Counted from the stretch's first letter, positions 16,341 through 24,184 are shown. The stretch: 30,125 nt of DNA from Bacillota bacterium (GCA_012727685.1 JAAYGO010000182.1:1-30125), one strand, 5' to 3'. Program-made: numbers and translations. Notes: a model not told the origin generated them from the sequence alone.

Positions 16341-17327
16341 ATGGAATTGATTCGCGGGATCGACAAATGGCCCGGAAAAAAGAAAGATCCCCTTTACTTG
16401 GCCCTCGGCAATTTTGACGGGGTGCACCGGGGACACCAGACTATCATCAAAACAGCGATCCGGAGAGCTTGCGCTGCGGGAGGAAGCAGCGCAGCCTTAA
16501 TCTTTGATCCTCATCCTTCAATGCTGCTGCGGGCGGATCAGCCCTTTGCCCTGCTCACCGATATTGCGGACCGGGCGGAGCTGATGGCGGAGCTGGGACT
16601 GGATTACCTGATCGTGGAACCGTTTACCGCGGCGCTGGCCGCCATATCACCGGAACAGTTCACACGCCTGTTTTTAAAAGAACGACTGGCCATCGACGGT
16701 GCGGTGATCGGCTCCGATTATTCTTTCGGCTGCGGGGGCTCGGGCTCCGCGGCAACTTTGCGGCACCTGGGAGAAATTTTAAATTTCAAAGTTGATGTGT
16801 GCCCCCTCTTGCGGCACGGTGATAAAATCATCAGCAGCTCGGAGATTAGAAAATTGCTCGGCGAAGGCGAGGTAGAGGAAGCTGCCGTGCTGCTCAACCA
16901 TTATTTCATGAGGCGGGGGCGGGTGATCCGGGGCAGCGGGATTGGACGGAAAGCGGTTTTCCCCACGGCAAACATAAGCAGCCTGCCGCACCTGGTCTGG
17001 CCCGGGAGCGGTGTTTATTTAACCGCGGTTGGCGGGTTCGCAGAGGGCTTGCGTTTTGGGCTGACCCATGTGGGGGACAGGCCGACCTTTGCTTTGAAGG
17101 CCATGGGTGTAGAGACCCACATCCTTGATTTTGACGGGGAACTTTATGCCCGCGAACTGAGCCTTACTTTTTTAGCCAGGCTGCGCCCAACGCAGATGTT
17201 CGCCTCGGCGGAGCAGTTGAAAAATCAGATTATTGCTGACCGGGATAAGGCCGAAAATCTGATCAGGAACCGCTTTCAAAACCTGATCAAGGATAAAAAA
17301 GGCTTTGACCGGCTCTGGTTGCCGTGA
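16341..17327 (+). CDS. ribF: Bifunctional riboflavin kinase/FAD synthetase
   Basis: RibF makes FMN from riboflavin and then FAD. The N-terminal nucleotidyltransferase domain has ALGNFDGVHRGHQ (about residues 22-34) and FDPHPS. The C-terminal kinase domain has RGSGIGRKAVFPTANI, GVYLTAV, GDRPTF and ETHILDFDGELYARELSLTFLARLR. The 328-residue length is standard. AAGG (16332-16335) is close to the ATG. It is the last gene of the nusA operon. The following 50 bases are AT-rich without a clear terminator, so read-through to rpsO is possible. Confidence 0.96.
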   Translation: MELIRGIDKWPGKKKDPLYLALGNFDGVHRGHQTIIKTAIRRACAAGGSSAALIFDPHPSMLLRADQPFALLTDIADRAELMAELGLDYLIVEPFTAALAAISPEQFTRLFLKERLAIDGAVIGSDYSFGCGGSGSAATLRHLGEILNFKVDVCPLLRHGDKIISSSEIRKLLGEGEVEEAAVLLNHYFMRRGRVIRGSGIGRKAVFPTANISSLPHLVWPGSGVYLTAVGGFAEGLRFGLTHVGDRPTFALKAMGVETHILDFDGELYARELSLTFLARLRPTQMFASAEQLKNQIIADRDKAENLIRNRFQNLIKDKKGFDRLWLP

Positions 17328-17379
17328 ATAATGCAAAAAATATATATAATAATATGATCAAAAATCAGGCGATCATCTC

Positions 17380-17408
17380 TTGATTCGTGATCGTTTATCT
17401 GATAAGAT
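17380..17408 (+). promoter_or_regulatory. Probable SigA promoter of rpsO-pnp
   Basis: TTGATT (17380-17385) and TAAGAT (17403-17408) are separated by 17 bases. The predicted start near 17415 falls just before a long RNA hairpin. The inverted repeat CGATCA (17370-17375) / TGATCG overlaps the -35 region and may be an operator or chance. Another AT-rich promoter-like sequence (TATAAT at 17345-17350) lies upstream without a well-spaced -35. Confidence 0.55.
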
Positions 17409-17424
17409 TTTATCTATCTGTGAA

Positions 17425-17474
17425 CCGCAATGGGCTAGGTTTGATGTTTCCCGGCTTCATACTTGGCCTTGCGG
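17425..17474 (+). ncRNA. rpsO leader hairpin, candidate S15 autoregulatory RNA
   Basis: CCGCAA (17425-17430) pairs with TTGCGG (17469-17474). Inside, 17433-17446 pairs with 17455-17468 with 12 of 14 positions matched, including two G-U pairs, around the 8-base loop TTTCCCGG; a two-base bulge (17431-17432) separates the two stems. The structure ends 16 bases before the rpsO ribosome site. S15 represses its own message in many bacteria by binding leader RNA with G-U/G-C features like its 16S site. That role here is inference. Confidence 0.6.
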
Positions 17475-17503
17475 CGATTAAAAATAGTTGGGAGGTAAAG
17501 TCA

Positions 17504-17770
17504 GTGCTGGATCAGGAAAAAAAGCAGGCCATTATTTCCAAGTACCAGATGCATGAAGGGGACACCGGTTCCCCGGAGGTCCAAATCGCGTTACTAACGG
17601 AAAGGATCAATTACCTTACTGAGCATTTAAAAGAGCATAAGAAGGATTTCCATTCACAACGGGGTTTGCTGAAAATGGTCGGCAGAAGGAGGGGCTTGTT
17701 GAACTACCTGCGCCGTAAATCCCCGGAACGTTACCAGGAAATCGTGAGCAAACTGGGATTGCGCAAGTAA
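17504..17770 (+). CDS. rpsO: 30S ribosomal protein S15
   Basis: S15 is a primary 16S rRNA-binding protein that nucleates assembly of the 30S platform. The visible core is DTGSPEVQIALLTERINYLTEHLKEHKKDFHSQRGLLKMVGRRRGLLNYL, ending in RYQEIVSKLGLRK. GTG 17504 with GGGAGGT directly upstream gives 88 residues, the family length. A longer in-frame GTG start at 17387 would translate the structured leader and is rejected. A terminator follows immediately and pnp lies beyond, the rpsO-pnp arrangement widespread in bacteria. Confidence 0.98.
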   Translation: MLDQEKKQAIISKYQMHEGDTGSPEVQIALLTERINYLTEHLKEHKKDFHSQRGLLKMVGRRRGLLNYLRRKSPERYQEIVSKLGLRK

Positions 17771-17778
17771 CGAAATCC

Positions 17779-17803
17779 GAGGCGGGGTTGTCCCCGCCTT
17801 TTT
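17779..17803 (+). terminator. Rho-independent terminator between rpsO and pnp
   Basis: GGCGGGG (17781-17787) and CCCCGCC (17792-17798) form a perfect 7-pair G/C stem with loop TTGT, followed by TTTTT. No promoter is visible in the 29 bases before pnp, so pnp presumably depends on read-through. Confidence 0.92.
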
Positions 17804-17832
17804 AGCAGTGAAAAGAAAGGTGGTTAGAATGC

Positions 17833-19983
17833 ATGGAAACAGTTTCTATGGAGATATCAGGAAGAACACTGACTTTGGAAACAGGTAAGCTGGCCAAACA
17901 GGCCAGCGGCGCTGTCCAGATCAGATACGGCGACACCGTCCTGCTGGTTACGGCAACCATTGCGGATGAACCGAAAGAGGGAATCGATTTTTTTCCGCTG
18001 ACAGTGGATTATGAGGAGAGGCTTTACGCCGTGGGCCGTATTCCGGGCGGTTTTATCAAACGAGAAGGGCGGCCTACGGAAAAAGCGATTTTGAATGCGC
18101 GGCTCACCGACAGGCCTTTGCGGCCGCTGTTCCCTAAGGGTTTGCGCAATGCAGTCCATATCGTCTCGACAGTTCTTTCCGTTGATCAGGATTGCGCGCC
18201 TGAAATCCTATCGATTATCGGCGCTTCAGCGGCGCTGTCGATCTCCAAGATCCCGTTTGACGGCCCTGTGGGTGCAGTCATCATCGGCCTGGTGGATGGT
18301 GAACCGGTAATCAACCCCGACCTGGAGCAATCGGCCAAAAGCAGACTCCACCTGGTAGTGGCCGGAACCAGTGAAGCGGTGATGATGGTGGAAGCAGGCG
18401 CCGCAGAAGTGAGCAAAGAAGATATCCTGCGCTGTATCGAGTTTGGCCACGCAGAGATCAAAAAAATAGTGGCGCTGCAAAATGAACTGGTGGCACGAGT
18501 CGGCGTTCCGAAAATGGAAGTCCCGCTCTATGAGCCCGATCCGGTCCTGGTGGAACGGGTTGAGCCGGTTTTAAAGGAAAAAATAAAAGCCGCCCTGACG
18601 GTGCCGGAAAAACTCGAGCGGGAAGAGCGGCTGGCTGCGGTGAAAGCGGAGCTGCTGGAACAATACCAGGAAGAATTTCCGGAGCAGGAAGAGAATTTGA
18701 AAACGATCTTTGAAGCGGTCCTGAAAGAAACGATGCGGACCATGATCCTGGAAGAAGGGCGCCGCCCGGACGGCAGGGGGACTGAAGAGATTCGCCCCAT
18801 CAGTTGCGAGGTCTCGGTGCTGCCCCGGACGCACGGTTCAGCCCTTTTTACGCGCGGGCAAACGCAGGTGCTGAACGTCTGCACCCTCGGCACCCTGCGC
18901 GATGCGCAAATTTTGGACGGCTTGGATATAGAGGAATCGAAGCGCTTTATGTACCATTACAATTTCCCGCCGTACAGCGTCGGTGAAGCCGGTTTTATGC
19001 GCGGTCCCGGACGGCGTGAAATCGGCCATGGCGCGCTGGCGGGACGGGCCCTTGTGCCGGTTATCCCCGACGAGGAAACATTCCCCTACACGATCCGGCT
19101 TGTCTCCGAGGTGCTGGAGTCAAATGGTTCCACCTCCATGGGCAGCGTCTGCGCCGGCTCCATGGCCTTGATGGATGCCGGGGTGCCCGTGTCCAAGGCT
19201 GTTTCCGGAATTGCCATGGGGCTGATTAAAGAAGGCGACCGGGTGGCCATTCTTTCCGATATCCAGGGCATGGAGGATTTTCTCGGGGACATGGACTTTA
19301 AAGTAGCCGGGACCGAGGACGGGATCACCGCCCTGCAAATGGATATTAAAATTAAGGGTCTCTCCAGCGAAATCATGGCCAGGGCCATGGAGCAGGCCGT
19401 GACCGGTTACAAGTACATTATGTCCAAAATGAAGGAAGCGATCAGCGCACCGCGTCCGGAATTGTCGCCGAACGCACCGCGGATGATCACCATGCAGATC
19501 GACGTGGACAAGATCCGCGATGTGATCGGACCGGGCGGCAAGGTGGTCAACAAAATTATCGCGGAAACGGGAGTGGACATCGACATCGAGCCGGACGGCA
19601 AGATCTATATCGCCGCCGTGGATATCCATGCCGGCGAGAAGGCACGCCAGATGATCGAAGCGCTGGTGGCGGATGTGGAGCCCGGCAAGACTTACCTGGG
19701 CAGGGTGACCCGCGTGGAACCTTATGGCGCTTTCGTAGAGGTCCTCCCCGGAAAGGACGGGCTGCTGCACATCTCGAACATGGATTATAAGCGGGTCGAA
19801 AAAACCGAGGATGTGGTCCACCTGGGCGACCTGATCGAGGTCAAAGTAACCGATATTGACGAGAAAGGCCGGATCAACCTTTCGCGGAAGGAGCTGCTGG
19901 AAAGGCCTCCCGGATACAAGGATAACCCGCCTTCGAAAAAGCGCAACCCGCGGCGCAAGAACAAGAACAAGGAGCGGCATTAG
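17833..19983 (+). CDS. pnp: Polyribonucleotide nucleotidyltransferase (PNPase)
   Basis: This trimeric 3'-to-5' phosphorolytic exoribonuclease works in mRNA decay. Domain order over 716 residues: first RNase PH domain (residues 10-140, with GRIPGGFIKREGRPTEKAILNARLTDRPLRPLF split across the active-site surface), an alpha-helical linker, a second RNase PH domain from about 310 (RPDGRGTEEIRPISCEV, SVGEAGFMRGPGRREIGHG), then KH (IRDVIGPGGKVVNKI) near 560 and S1 (YLGRVTRVEPYGAFVEVLPGKDGLLH) near 630, with a short basic tail. The ATG is preceded by AAGGTGG. A strong terminator follows. RNase J, a second decay enzyme, is encoded 7 kb downstream. Confidence 0.98.
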   Translation: METVSMEISGRTLTLETGKLAKQASGAVQIRYGDTVLLVTATIADEPKEGIDFFPLTVDYEERLYAVGRIPGGFIKREGRPTEKAILNARLTDRPLRPLFPKGLRNAVHIVSTVLSVDQDCAPEILSIIGASAALSISKIPFDGPVGAVIIGLVDGEPVINPDLEQSAKSRLHLVVAGTSEAVMMVEAGAAEVSKEDILRCIEFGHAEIKKIVALQNELVARVGVPKMEVPLYEPDPVLVERVEPVLKEKIKAALTVPEKLEREERLAAVKAELLEQYQEEFPEQEENLKTIFEAVLKETMRTMILEEGRRPDGRGTEEIRPISCEVSVLPRTHGSALFTRGQTQVLNVCTLGTLRDAQILDGLDIEESKRFMYHYNFPPYSVGEAGFMRGPGRREIGHGALAGRALVPVIPDEETFPYTIRLVSEVLESNGSTSMGSVCAGSMALMDAGVPVSKAVSGIAMGLIKEGDRVAILSDIQGMEDFLGDMDFKVAGTEDGITALQMDIKIKGLSSEIMARAMEQAVTGYKYIMSKMKEAISAPRPELSPNAPRMITMQIDVDKIRDVIGPGGKVVNKIIAETGVDIDIEPDGKIYIAAVDIHAGEKARQMIEALVADVEPGKTYLGRVTRVEPYGAFVEVLPGKDGLLHISNMDYKRVEKTEDVVHLGDLIEVKVTDIDEKGRINLSRKELLERPPGYKDNPPSKKRNPRRKNKNKERH

Positions 19984-20012
19984 CGAAACGCTTGCCGCCC
20001 ATATGCCGGGTA

Positions 20013-20046
20013 GGGACAGACCTGCAAGCACAGGCCTGTCTTTTTT
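20013..20046 (+). terminator. Rho-independent terminator after pnp
   Basis: GACAGACCTG (20015-20024) pairs with CAGGCCTGTC (20031-20040) with one A/C mismatch, a 6-base loop and a run of six T. It ends the rpsO-pnp transcript before the sporulation-associated genes. Confidence 0.9.
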
Positions 20047-20092
20047 ATTGCCTTTTTGCCCCCAGATCCCATCCGGCGATGCCGCCGCCATT

Positions 20093-20121
20093 GAATATGG
20101 ACAGGTTGAGCCGCATAAATA
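20093..20121 (+). promoter_or_regulatory. Possible SigE-type sporulation promoter
   Basis: GAATATG (20093-20099) matches six of seven bases of the SigE -35 pattern, and 14 bases later CATAAATA (20114-20121) matches most of the SigE -10 pattern CATACAnT. The next gene resembles sporulation deacetylases, several of which are mother-cell genes in B. subtilis. The match is imperfect. Confidence 0.35.
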
Positions 20122-20166
20122 TGCTAGAGCATTCGATTAATCGGCAGTGGGGGCGGAGGGGCATCC

Positions 20167-20856
20167 TTGCTTAAGAATGTAAAAATAAAAAAACTAGCCC
20201 TTCTCGGCCTGGTTCTAGCGGCCGCTATTTTATTGCTCTCCTTGAATGAAAAAATTCCCGCTGCCGAAGAGGCCATATATTTCAAAGCGGGAGAACGGCA
20301 CCGGGTCGCGTTAACTTTTGAAACTCTTTGGACGACCAGCGACCTGGAGGAGATCCTTGCGATTCTAGAAAGAGAAGCGGTGCCGGCAACCTTCTTTGTT
20401 ACCGGGACCTGGCTGCAGCGGAACCCGGAAGCGGTGAAACAGATCCTTGCCGGCGGACACGAAATCGGCAACCACACTTTGAATCACCGGGTCATGCTCC
20501 AGCTGGAGAGCCGTGAGATCGTGAGGGAAATCAAGGAATTCAATGACCTGGCCCTGTCGCTCCTGGAATACCGGCCGCGGCTCTTCCGGCCGCCGCTGGG
20601 GCTCTATAACGACGCCGTGGTGAAGAGGGCCAGGCAGCAGGGTTGCCGGACCGTGTTATGGTCGGTGGAATCCTATGATCTGATCAGTAAGGGCAGTGAA
20701 GAAATTGTGGAGCGGGTTAAAGGGCGCCTGCGCGGTGGTTCCATCGTTGTGTTCCGGGTTGGGGCACCCTTTCTACCGGAGGCCCTGGTGGAAATCATCG
20801 CCGATTTAAAACGGCGCGGTTTCGAAGCGGTTACCGTGAGCGAGCTGTTAATGTAA
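20167..20856 (+). CDS. Polysaccharide-deacetylase-like protein with degenerate active site
   Basis: The 229-residue protein has an N-terminal membrane anchor or signal (residues 8-26) and a NodB-homology fold related to the sporulation PdaB/YlxY deacetylases. Motif 1, normally TFDD, reads T-F-E-T (residues 50-53), so both catalytic/metal Asp positions are changed. Motif 2 is intact (HTLNH, residues 103-107), as is motif 3 (FRPPLG, 140-145). Motif 4 has Glu for Asp (LWSVES), and motif 5 has lost its His (VVFRV in place of LLH). It is therefore likely inactive as a classical deacetylase, or acts as a binding or partner protein. The TTG start follows GGAGGGG (20154-20160). It sits 68 bases upstream of a second deacetylase-like gene. 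Confidence 0.85.
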   Translation: MLKNVKIKKLALLGLVLAAAILLLSLNEKIPAAEEAIYFKAGERHRVALTFETLWTTSDLEEILAILEREAVPATFFVTGTWLQRNPEAVKQILAGGHEIGNHTLNHRVMLQLESREIVREIKEFNDLALSLLEYRPRLFRPPLGLYNDAVVKRARQQGCRTVLWSVESYDLISKGSEEIVERVKGRLRGGSIVVFRVGAPFLPEALVEIIADLKRRGFEAVTVSELLM

Positions 20857-20924
20857 GGGGAGAGACCGCAAGAGCGGCAAACCTTTTTTTCAGTGATAAA
20901 CAATGATGAAGGGAAGGGAATGGT

Positions 20925-21947
20925 ATGGCGTCGGCAGTACGATCCGGAAAATGGCTCAAAATCGCATGCGCCATAGCCTTGGTAATCGCGATCATTCTGC
21001 TGCTCTTTCATTTTGATGAACCGCTGCGCCGCCGCCTGGGCGGCGTTAAACCCGGTGTCCGGCTGATGGGAGAAGAGATGACGGGCTTGTTTCGAGCGGA
21101 GGTGGCCGCCATCGTGGCAGAGCTTGCTCGCTCCCAGGGGCGGAAGCCCGTAGACGCCATCCTCGATGAAGCTGCCGGCGCGCTGATCCCGGAATTAAAC
21201 GGGATTGAGATTGACTGTGAAGCAACCATCGAACAAATTATGAATGCGACGCCCGGCGCCACGGTCGCGCCCGTTTACCGCCAAATCCTGCCGTCCATTC
21301 GCTGGGAGCATTATCCGGCACGGCCCGTTTACCAGGGAAACCCCCGCAAACCGGCGATTGCCTTGATGATCAATGTGGCCTGGGGTGAAGAGCATCTTCT
21401 GCCGATGCTCGAAGTCTTGGAGGAGAACGGCGCCCGCGGGACTTTCTTTCTCACCGGGAGCTGGGTTGAAAAAAATGCTGATCTAACCCGCCGCATCATG
21501 GAAGGGGGGCACGAATTGGGCAACCACGGCTATTCCGACAGCGAAGTGCTCCCGGAACTGGACTCGTGGGAGATCGCCAGCTCGATCCGGCGGACAAACG
21601 AGGTGATATTTGAGGCCGCCGGCTGTTACCCCGTTTACTTTACCCCCCATAAAGGCGAGTTCAATGATCTAACCCTGGAGCTGGTATCGAGGCAGGGCAT
21701 GCGCACGGTGCTCTGGACCCTTGATACTATCGACTGGCAGAAACCGGGAGTCGCCGCCATGCGCGAAAAGGTTCTTAGCGGGATCGGCCCCGGCCAGATC
21801 GTGCTCATGCACCCCACCGAAGATACGGTGACCCTGCTCGAAGAAATTATTCCGGCCATTCAAGAGCGCGGTCTAGCCCTGGTGACGATGGCAGAGCTCT
21901 TCGATCCGGCCTGGTTGGGCCAAACGGCTACTGGAGCAGAGGCATGA
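20925..21947 (+). CDS. ylxY: YlxY-family sporulation polysaccharide deacetylase-like protein
   Basis: A membrane anchor at residues 11-28 is followed by an extra domain (residues 41-130) that resembles the same region of the downstream VanW protein, then the NodB-like fold (residues 143-330). The pattern ALMINVAWGEE, FFLTGSW, GGHELGNHGYSD, VLWTLDTIDWQKP and IVLMHPTED is that of the YlxY family, located after pnp in B. subtilis too. Motif 1 lacks the Asp pair and motif 3 reads FTPHKG rather than RPP, while motifs 4 and 5 are intact. Known YlxY-type proteins are diverged in the same way, so hydrolase activity is doubtful. Its stop overlaps the next start (ATGA), indicating co-translation. The likely site is the cell or forespore envelope. 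Confidence 0.87.
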   Translation: MASAVRSGKWLKIACAIALVIAIILLLFHFDEPLRRRLGGVKPGVRLMGEEMTGLFRAEVAAIVAELARSQGRKPVDAILDEAAGALIPELNGIEIDCEATIEQIMNATPGATVAPVYRQILPSIRWEHYPARPVYQGNPRKPAIALMINVAWGEEHLLPMLEVLEENGARGTFFLTGSWVEKNADLTRRIMEGGHELGNHGYSDSEVLPELDSWEIASSIRRTNEVIFEAAGCYPVYFTPHKGEFNDLTLELVSRQGMRTVLWTLDTIDWQKPGVAAMREKVLSGIGPGQIVLMHPTEDTVTLLEEIIPAIQERGLALVTMAELFDPAWLGQTATGAEA

Positions 21948-22774
21948 ACAGAAGATTAATCATGCTTGCCGCCGCCTGTGCCGCGGCGATCTGCTTTTTA
22001 CTGGCAGTGCATCTGGGCGGCTTCAGAGAGAAAATAGCGCTGGCGCCGCCGGTAGTCAAGCCGGGAGTAATGCTGGAGGGAAGCCTGGTTGAGGGCATGC
22101 GCCGCTCTGAGGTGGAAGCGCTGGTCCGGGAAAAAGCGAAAACCGTCAACTGCCTGCCGCGCAATGCCTACCTGGACCGGGAAACAGGGGAGCTGGTGGC
22201 GGAGGTTGTGGGCGCCATGGTGGATGTAACCGCCACCGTGGAGAAGGTCATGCAGGCGGAGCCGCATAGCAGGCTGCTGCTGGAGCTGATCGAGCTGGAT
22301 CCGGAGCTCACCAGCGCCCACTTTGCGCGGATCACCAATGAAATCGGCGCCTATCATACCTGGATCGGCGGAGGCGGCGGCAGGGCTACGAATATCATCC
22401 TCGCGACGGCCATGTTAAACAATTATATCCTCTTGCCGGGTGATCTGTTTTCATTCAACACTGCCAATGGGCCGCGCACCGCGGAGCGGGGCTACCAGCC
22501 GGCGCCAATCATTGTTGGCAATACGGTGGTCCCCGGGCTGGGCGGCGGGGTTTGCCAGGTTTCGTCAACCCTATATAACGCCGTGCTGGAAGCCGGCCTG
22601 GAGATCGTGGAGCGCTACCCGCACAGCCAGCCGGTCGGCTATGTGCCGCCCGGGCGCGACGCCACCATTTCCGATTATCTCGATTTTAAATTCCGCAACA
22701 ACACCGATCATATGCTCATGATCAAGGCTTCTACCTGGGGAGGGCGGATCGACTTCCGGATCCTGCAGGATTAA
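21944..22774 (+). CDS. VanW domain-containing envelope protein
   Basis: The 276-residue protein has a signal-anchor (residues 5-22), a module at residues 38-127 homologous to the upstream deacetylase-like protein, and a C-terminal VanW domain. VanW signatures are NEIGAYHTW, ATAMLNNYILLPGDLFSFN, ERGYQPAPIIVGN, GLGGGVCQVSSTLYNA, PHSQPVGYVPPGRDATISD and DFKFRNNTDH. VanW domains occur in vancomycin-resistance clusters and in many clostridial wall proteins with PG-binding-like modules. Their biochemical function is not established, so glycopeptide resistance should not be inferred. It overlaps the preceding gene by 4 bases, arguing for a joint role at the wall or spore envelope. Confidence 0.9.
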   Translation: MNRRLIMLAAACAAAICFLLAVHLGGFREKIALAPPVVKPGVMLEGSLVEGMRRSEVEALVREKAKTVNCLPRNAYLDRETGELVAEVVGAMVDVTATVEKVMQAEPHSRLLLELIELDPELTSAHFARITNEIGAYHTWIGGGGGRATNIILATAMLNNYILLPGDLFSFNTANGPRTAERGYQPAPIIVGNTVVPGLGGGVCQVSSTLYNAVLEAGLEIVERYPHSQPVGYVPPGRDATISDYLDFKFRNNTDHMLMIKASTWGGRIDFRILQD

Positions 22775-22847
22775 CCGCCCTGCAGCGGGAATTCCTATGA
22801 ACAGCAGATCTGATTATACAACTCTTAGCAGAGCGGAGCTGATCAAC

Positions 22848-23375
22848 ATGAAAAACCCGGATCATGCCGATCCCGGCAGCAGTAATAATGGCCATGGAAA
22901 AAGCGGAGGGGGCCCCCCGGAGATCCCGGAAGTAATTCTGCCGGTAAAACAGGCGCCCCATGCCGCCGATCTGCCTCTGCCCCGGTACATGACCGACGGC
23001 GCCGCGGGCATGGATTTAAGGGCGGCGGTTGCCGAGCCGGTGCTGATCAAGCCCGGTTCGATCGAGATTATACCTACAGGCCTGCATGTGGCCGTGCCGC
23101 CGGGCTATGAACTGCAAATCAGGCCGCGCAGCGGCCTGGCCGGCCAACATGGCATCGGGCTGCTAAACTCGCCCGGCACGGTGGATGCCGATTACCGCGG
23201 CGAGATAAAGGTGATCCTCATCAACCTCGGGCGGGATCCTTTTACGGTCGAACGGGGAGATCGGATTGCCCAAATGGTCCTCTGCCCTGTGCCGCGGGTA
23301 AAGCTGCGGCCTGTGGCGGAACTGCCGCCGACGGAACGGGGAAAAGGCGGCTTCGGCCATACCGGTCTGGATTGA
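22848..23375 (+). CDS. dut: Deoxyuridine 5'-triphosphate nucleotidohydrolase (dUTPase)
   Basis: The trimeric all-beta enzyme converts dUTP to dUMP and pyrophosphate, keeping uracil out of DNA. All five dUTPase motifs are present: AGMDLRA, RPRSGLAGQ, GTVDADYRGEIKV, GDRIAQMVL and the C-terminal RGKGGFGHTG, which closes over the active site. I prefer ATG 22848 (175 residues), with GGAG (22835-22838) 9 bases upstream. ATG 22797 would add 17 residues but lacks a ribosome site. Either way there is an N-terminal extension of about 30 residues that is Gly/Ser/Pro/Asn-rich and looks disordered. Confidence 0.95.
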   Translation: MKNPDHADPGSSNNGHGKSGGGPPEIPEVILPVKQAPHAADLPLPRYMTDGAAGMDLRAAVAEPVLIKPGSIEIIPTGLHVAVPPGYELQIRPRSGLAGQHGIGLLNSPGTVDADYRGEIKVILINLGRDPFTVERGDRIAQMVLCPVPRVKLRPVAELPPTERGKGGFGHTGLD

Positions 23376-23395
23376 CGAAGGGGGCTTTGTAAACC

Positions 23396-23635
23396 ATGCG
23401 CTTAAGTGAACTCTCCCGCAAAGAGCTGGTAGACCTGCAAGGCGGCCAGTTCTGGGGGCCCGCGGGAAAAGCGGACCTGCTGATCGATGAAAGCACCGGC
23501 CAGATTAAATCGCTGGTGCTGGCCGGAAAATACGGTTTTTTTGGCTTTGGTGCCACTGAAGAGCTCTTTATTCCCTGGAGCGATGTGGTCAAGGTCGGCG
23601 GCGACGCCATCATCATCTCGATCAAGGCAGAATAA
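23396..23635 (+). CDS. ymxH: YlmC/YmxH family sporulation-associated PRC-barrel protein
   Basis: This is a 79-residue single-domain protein of the PRC-barrel fold, starting MRLSELSRKELVDLQGG, with KSLVLAGKYGFFGFG and FIPWSDVVKVGGDAIIIS. YlmC and YmxH proteins are restricted largely to endospore-forming Firmicutes, and ymxH in B. subtilis lies immediately upstream of spoVFA/spoVFB (dpaAB). The same neighbourhood holds here except that a stress-protein gene intervenes. Molecular function is unknown. It lies 20 bases after dut. Confidence 0.9.
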   Translation: MRLSELSRKELVDLQGGQFWGPAGKADLLIDESTGQIKSLVLAGKYGFFGFGATEELFIPWSDVVKVGGDAIIISIKAE

Positions 23636-23701
23636 AAAAATAAGCCCGGTGAAATAATAATTGGCGACAACCTGAACACAGCAAAGGAGGCACTTGCGGT
23701 T

Positions 23702-24184
23702 ATGAGCAGGGTAGTAATAGGCGTCTTTAATGAGAAAGACCGGGCTGAAAGTGCTTTGCAGGAATTAAAGGCAAAAGGTTATGAACGGGATTTATCTCTC
23801 GTGGCCAGGGATGAAGAAAAAGCCATGGACAGCGGTGCTGCCAGCTTTGGCGATCAAAATTTGGCTGAAGGAACCTACACCGGAGGAGCCCTGGGAGGCA
23901 TCGCCGGACTTTTAGCGGGAGTAGGGGCCCTGCTGATCCCCGGCATCGGGCCCATCGTGGCCGCCGGACCCATCGCCGCCACCCTGACCGGGGTTGTGGG
24001 AGGCGGTCTTGCCGGTGGATTGATTGATTACGGGATCCCTGAAGAGAGAGGAGAGTACTATGAAGAGCAGGTTCGCCAGGGTGGCATCTTAGTCAGCGTG
24101 AAAGCATCTGATGAACGGATCGATGAAGCTGCTTCGATTTTGCGCCATTTCGGCGCCAGTGATGTGGAAACCCACAGCACTTAG
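23702..24184 (+). CDS. YflT/general stress protein 17M-like protein
   Basis: The 160-residue protein begins with SRVVIGVFNEKDRAESALQELKAKGY, the N-terminal signature of the YflT (general stress protein 17M) domain. The middle (residues 60-115) is a Gly/Ala-rich hydrophobic segment resembling a membrane-associated hairpin. The ending GGILVSVKASDERIDEAASILRHFGASDVE repeats the ferredoxin-like beta-alpha-beta theme. AAGGAGG (23683-23689) precedes ATG 23702. The family is induced by stress in Bacillus; its biochemical role is unknown. It is a monocistron-like insertion between ymxH and dpaA, ending at a strong terminator. Confidence 0.78.
   Translation: MSRVVIGVFNEKDRAESALQELKAKGYERDLSLVARDEEKAMDSGAASFGDQNLAEGTYTGGALGGIAGLLAGVGALLIPGIGPIVAAGPIAATLTGVVGGGLAGGLIDYGIPEERGEYYEEQVRQGGILVSVKASDERIDEAASILRHFGASDVETHST

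Noticed and set aside
19120..20091. 323-residue minus-strand frame opposite pnp
   Set aside because: This is the mirror of codon bias in pnp. It has no motifs, and the terminator after pnp lies inside it.
20866..20890. Terminator between the two deacetylase-like genes
   Set aside because: The stem is only CCGC/GCGG, and the T-run begins several bases after it. It is too weak to call.
21944..22774. Vancomycin resistance determinant (VanW)
   Set aside because: Only the VanW domain is present, without vanH/vanA/vanX or vanRS. VanW-domain wall proteins are common in Clostridia.
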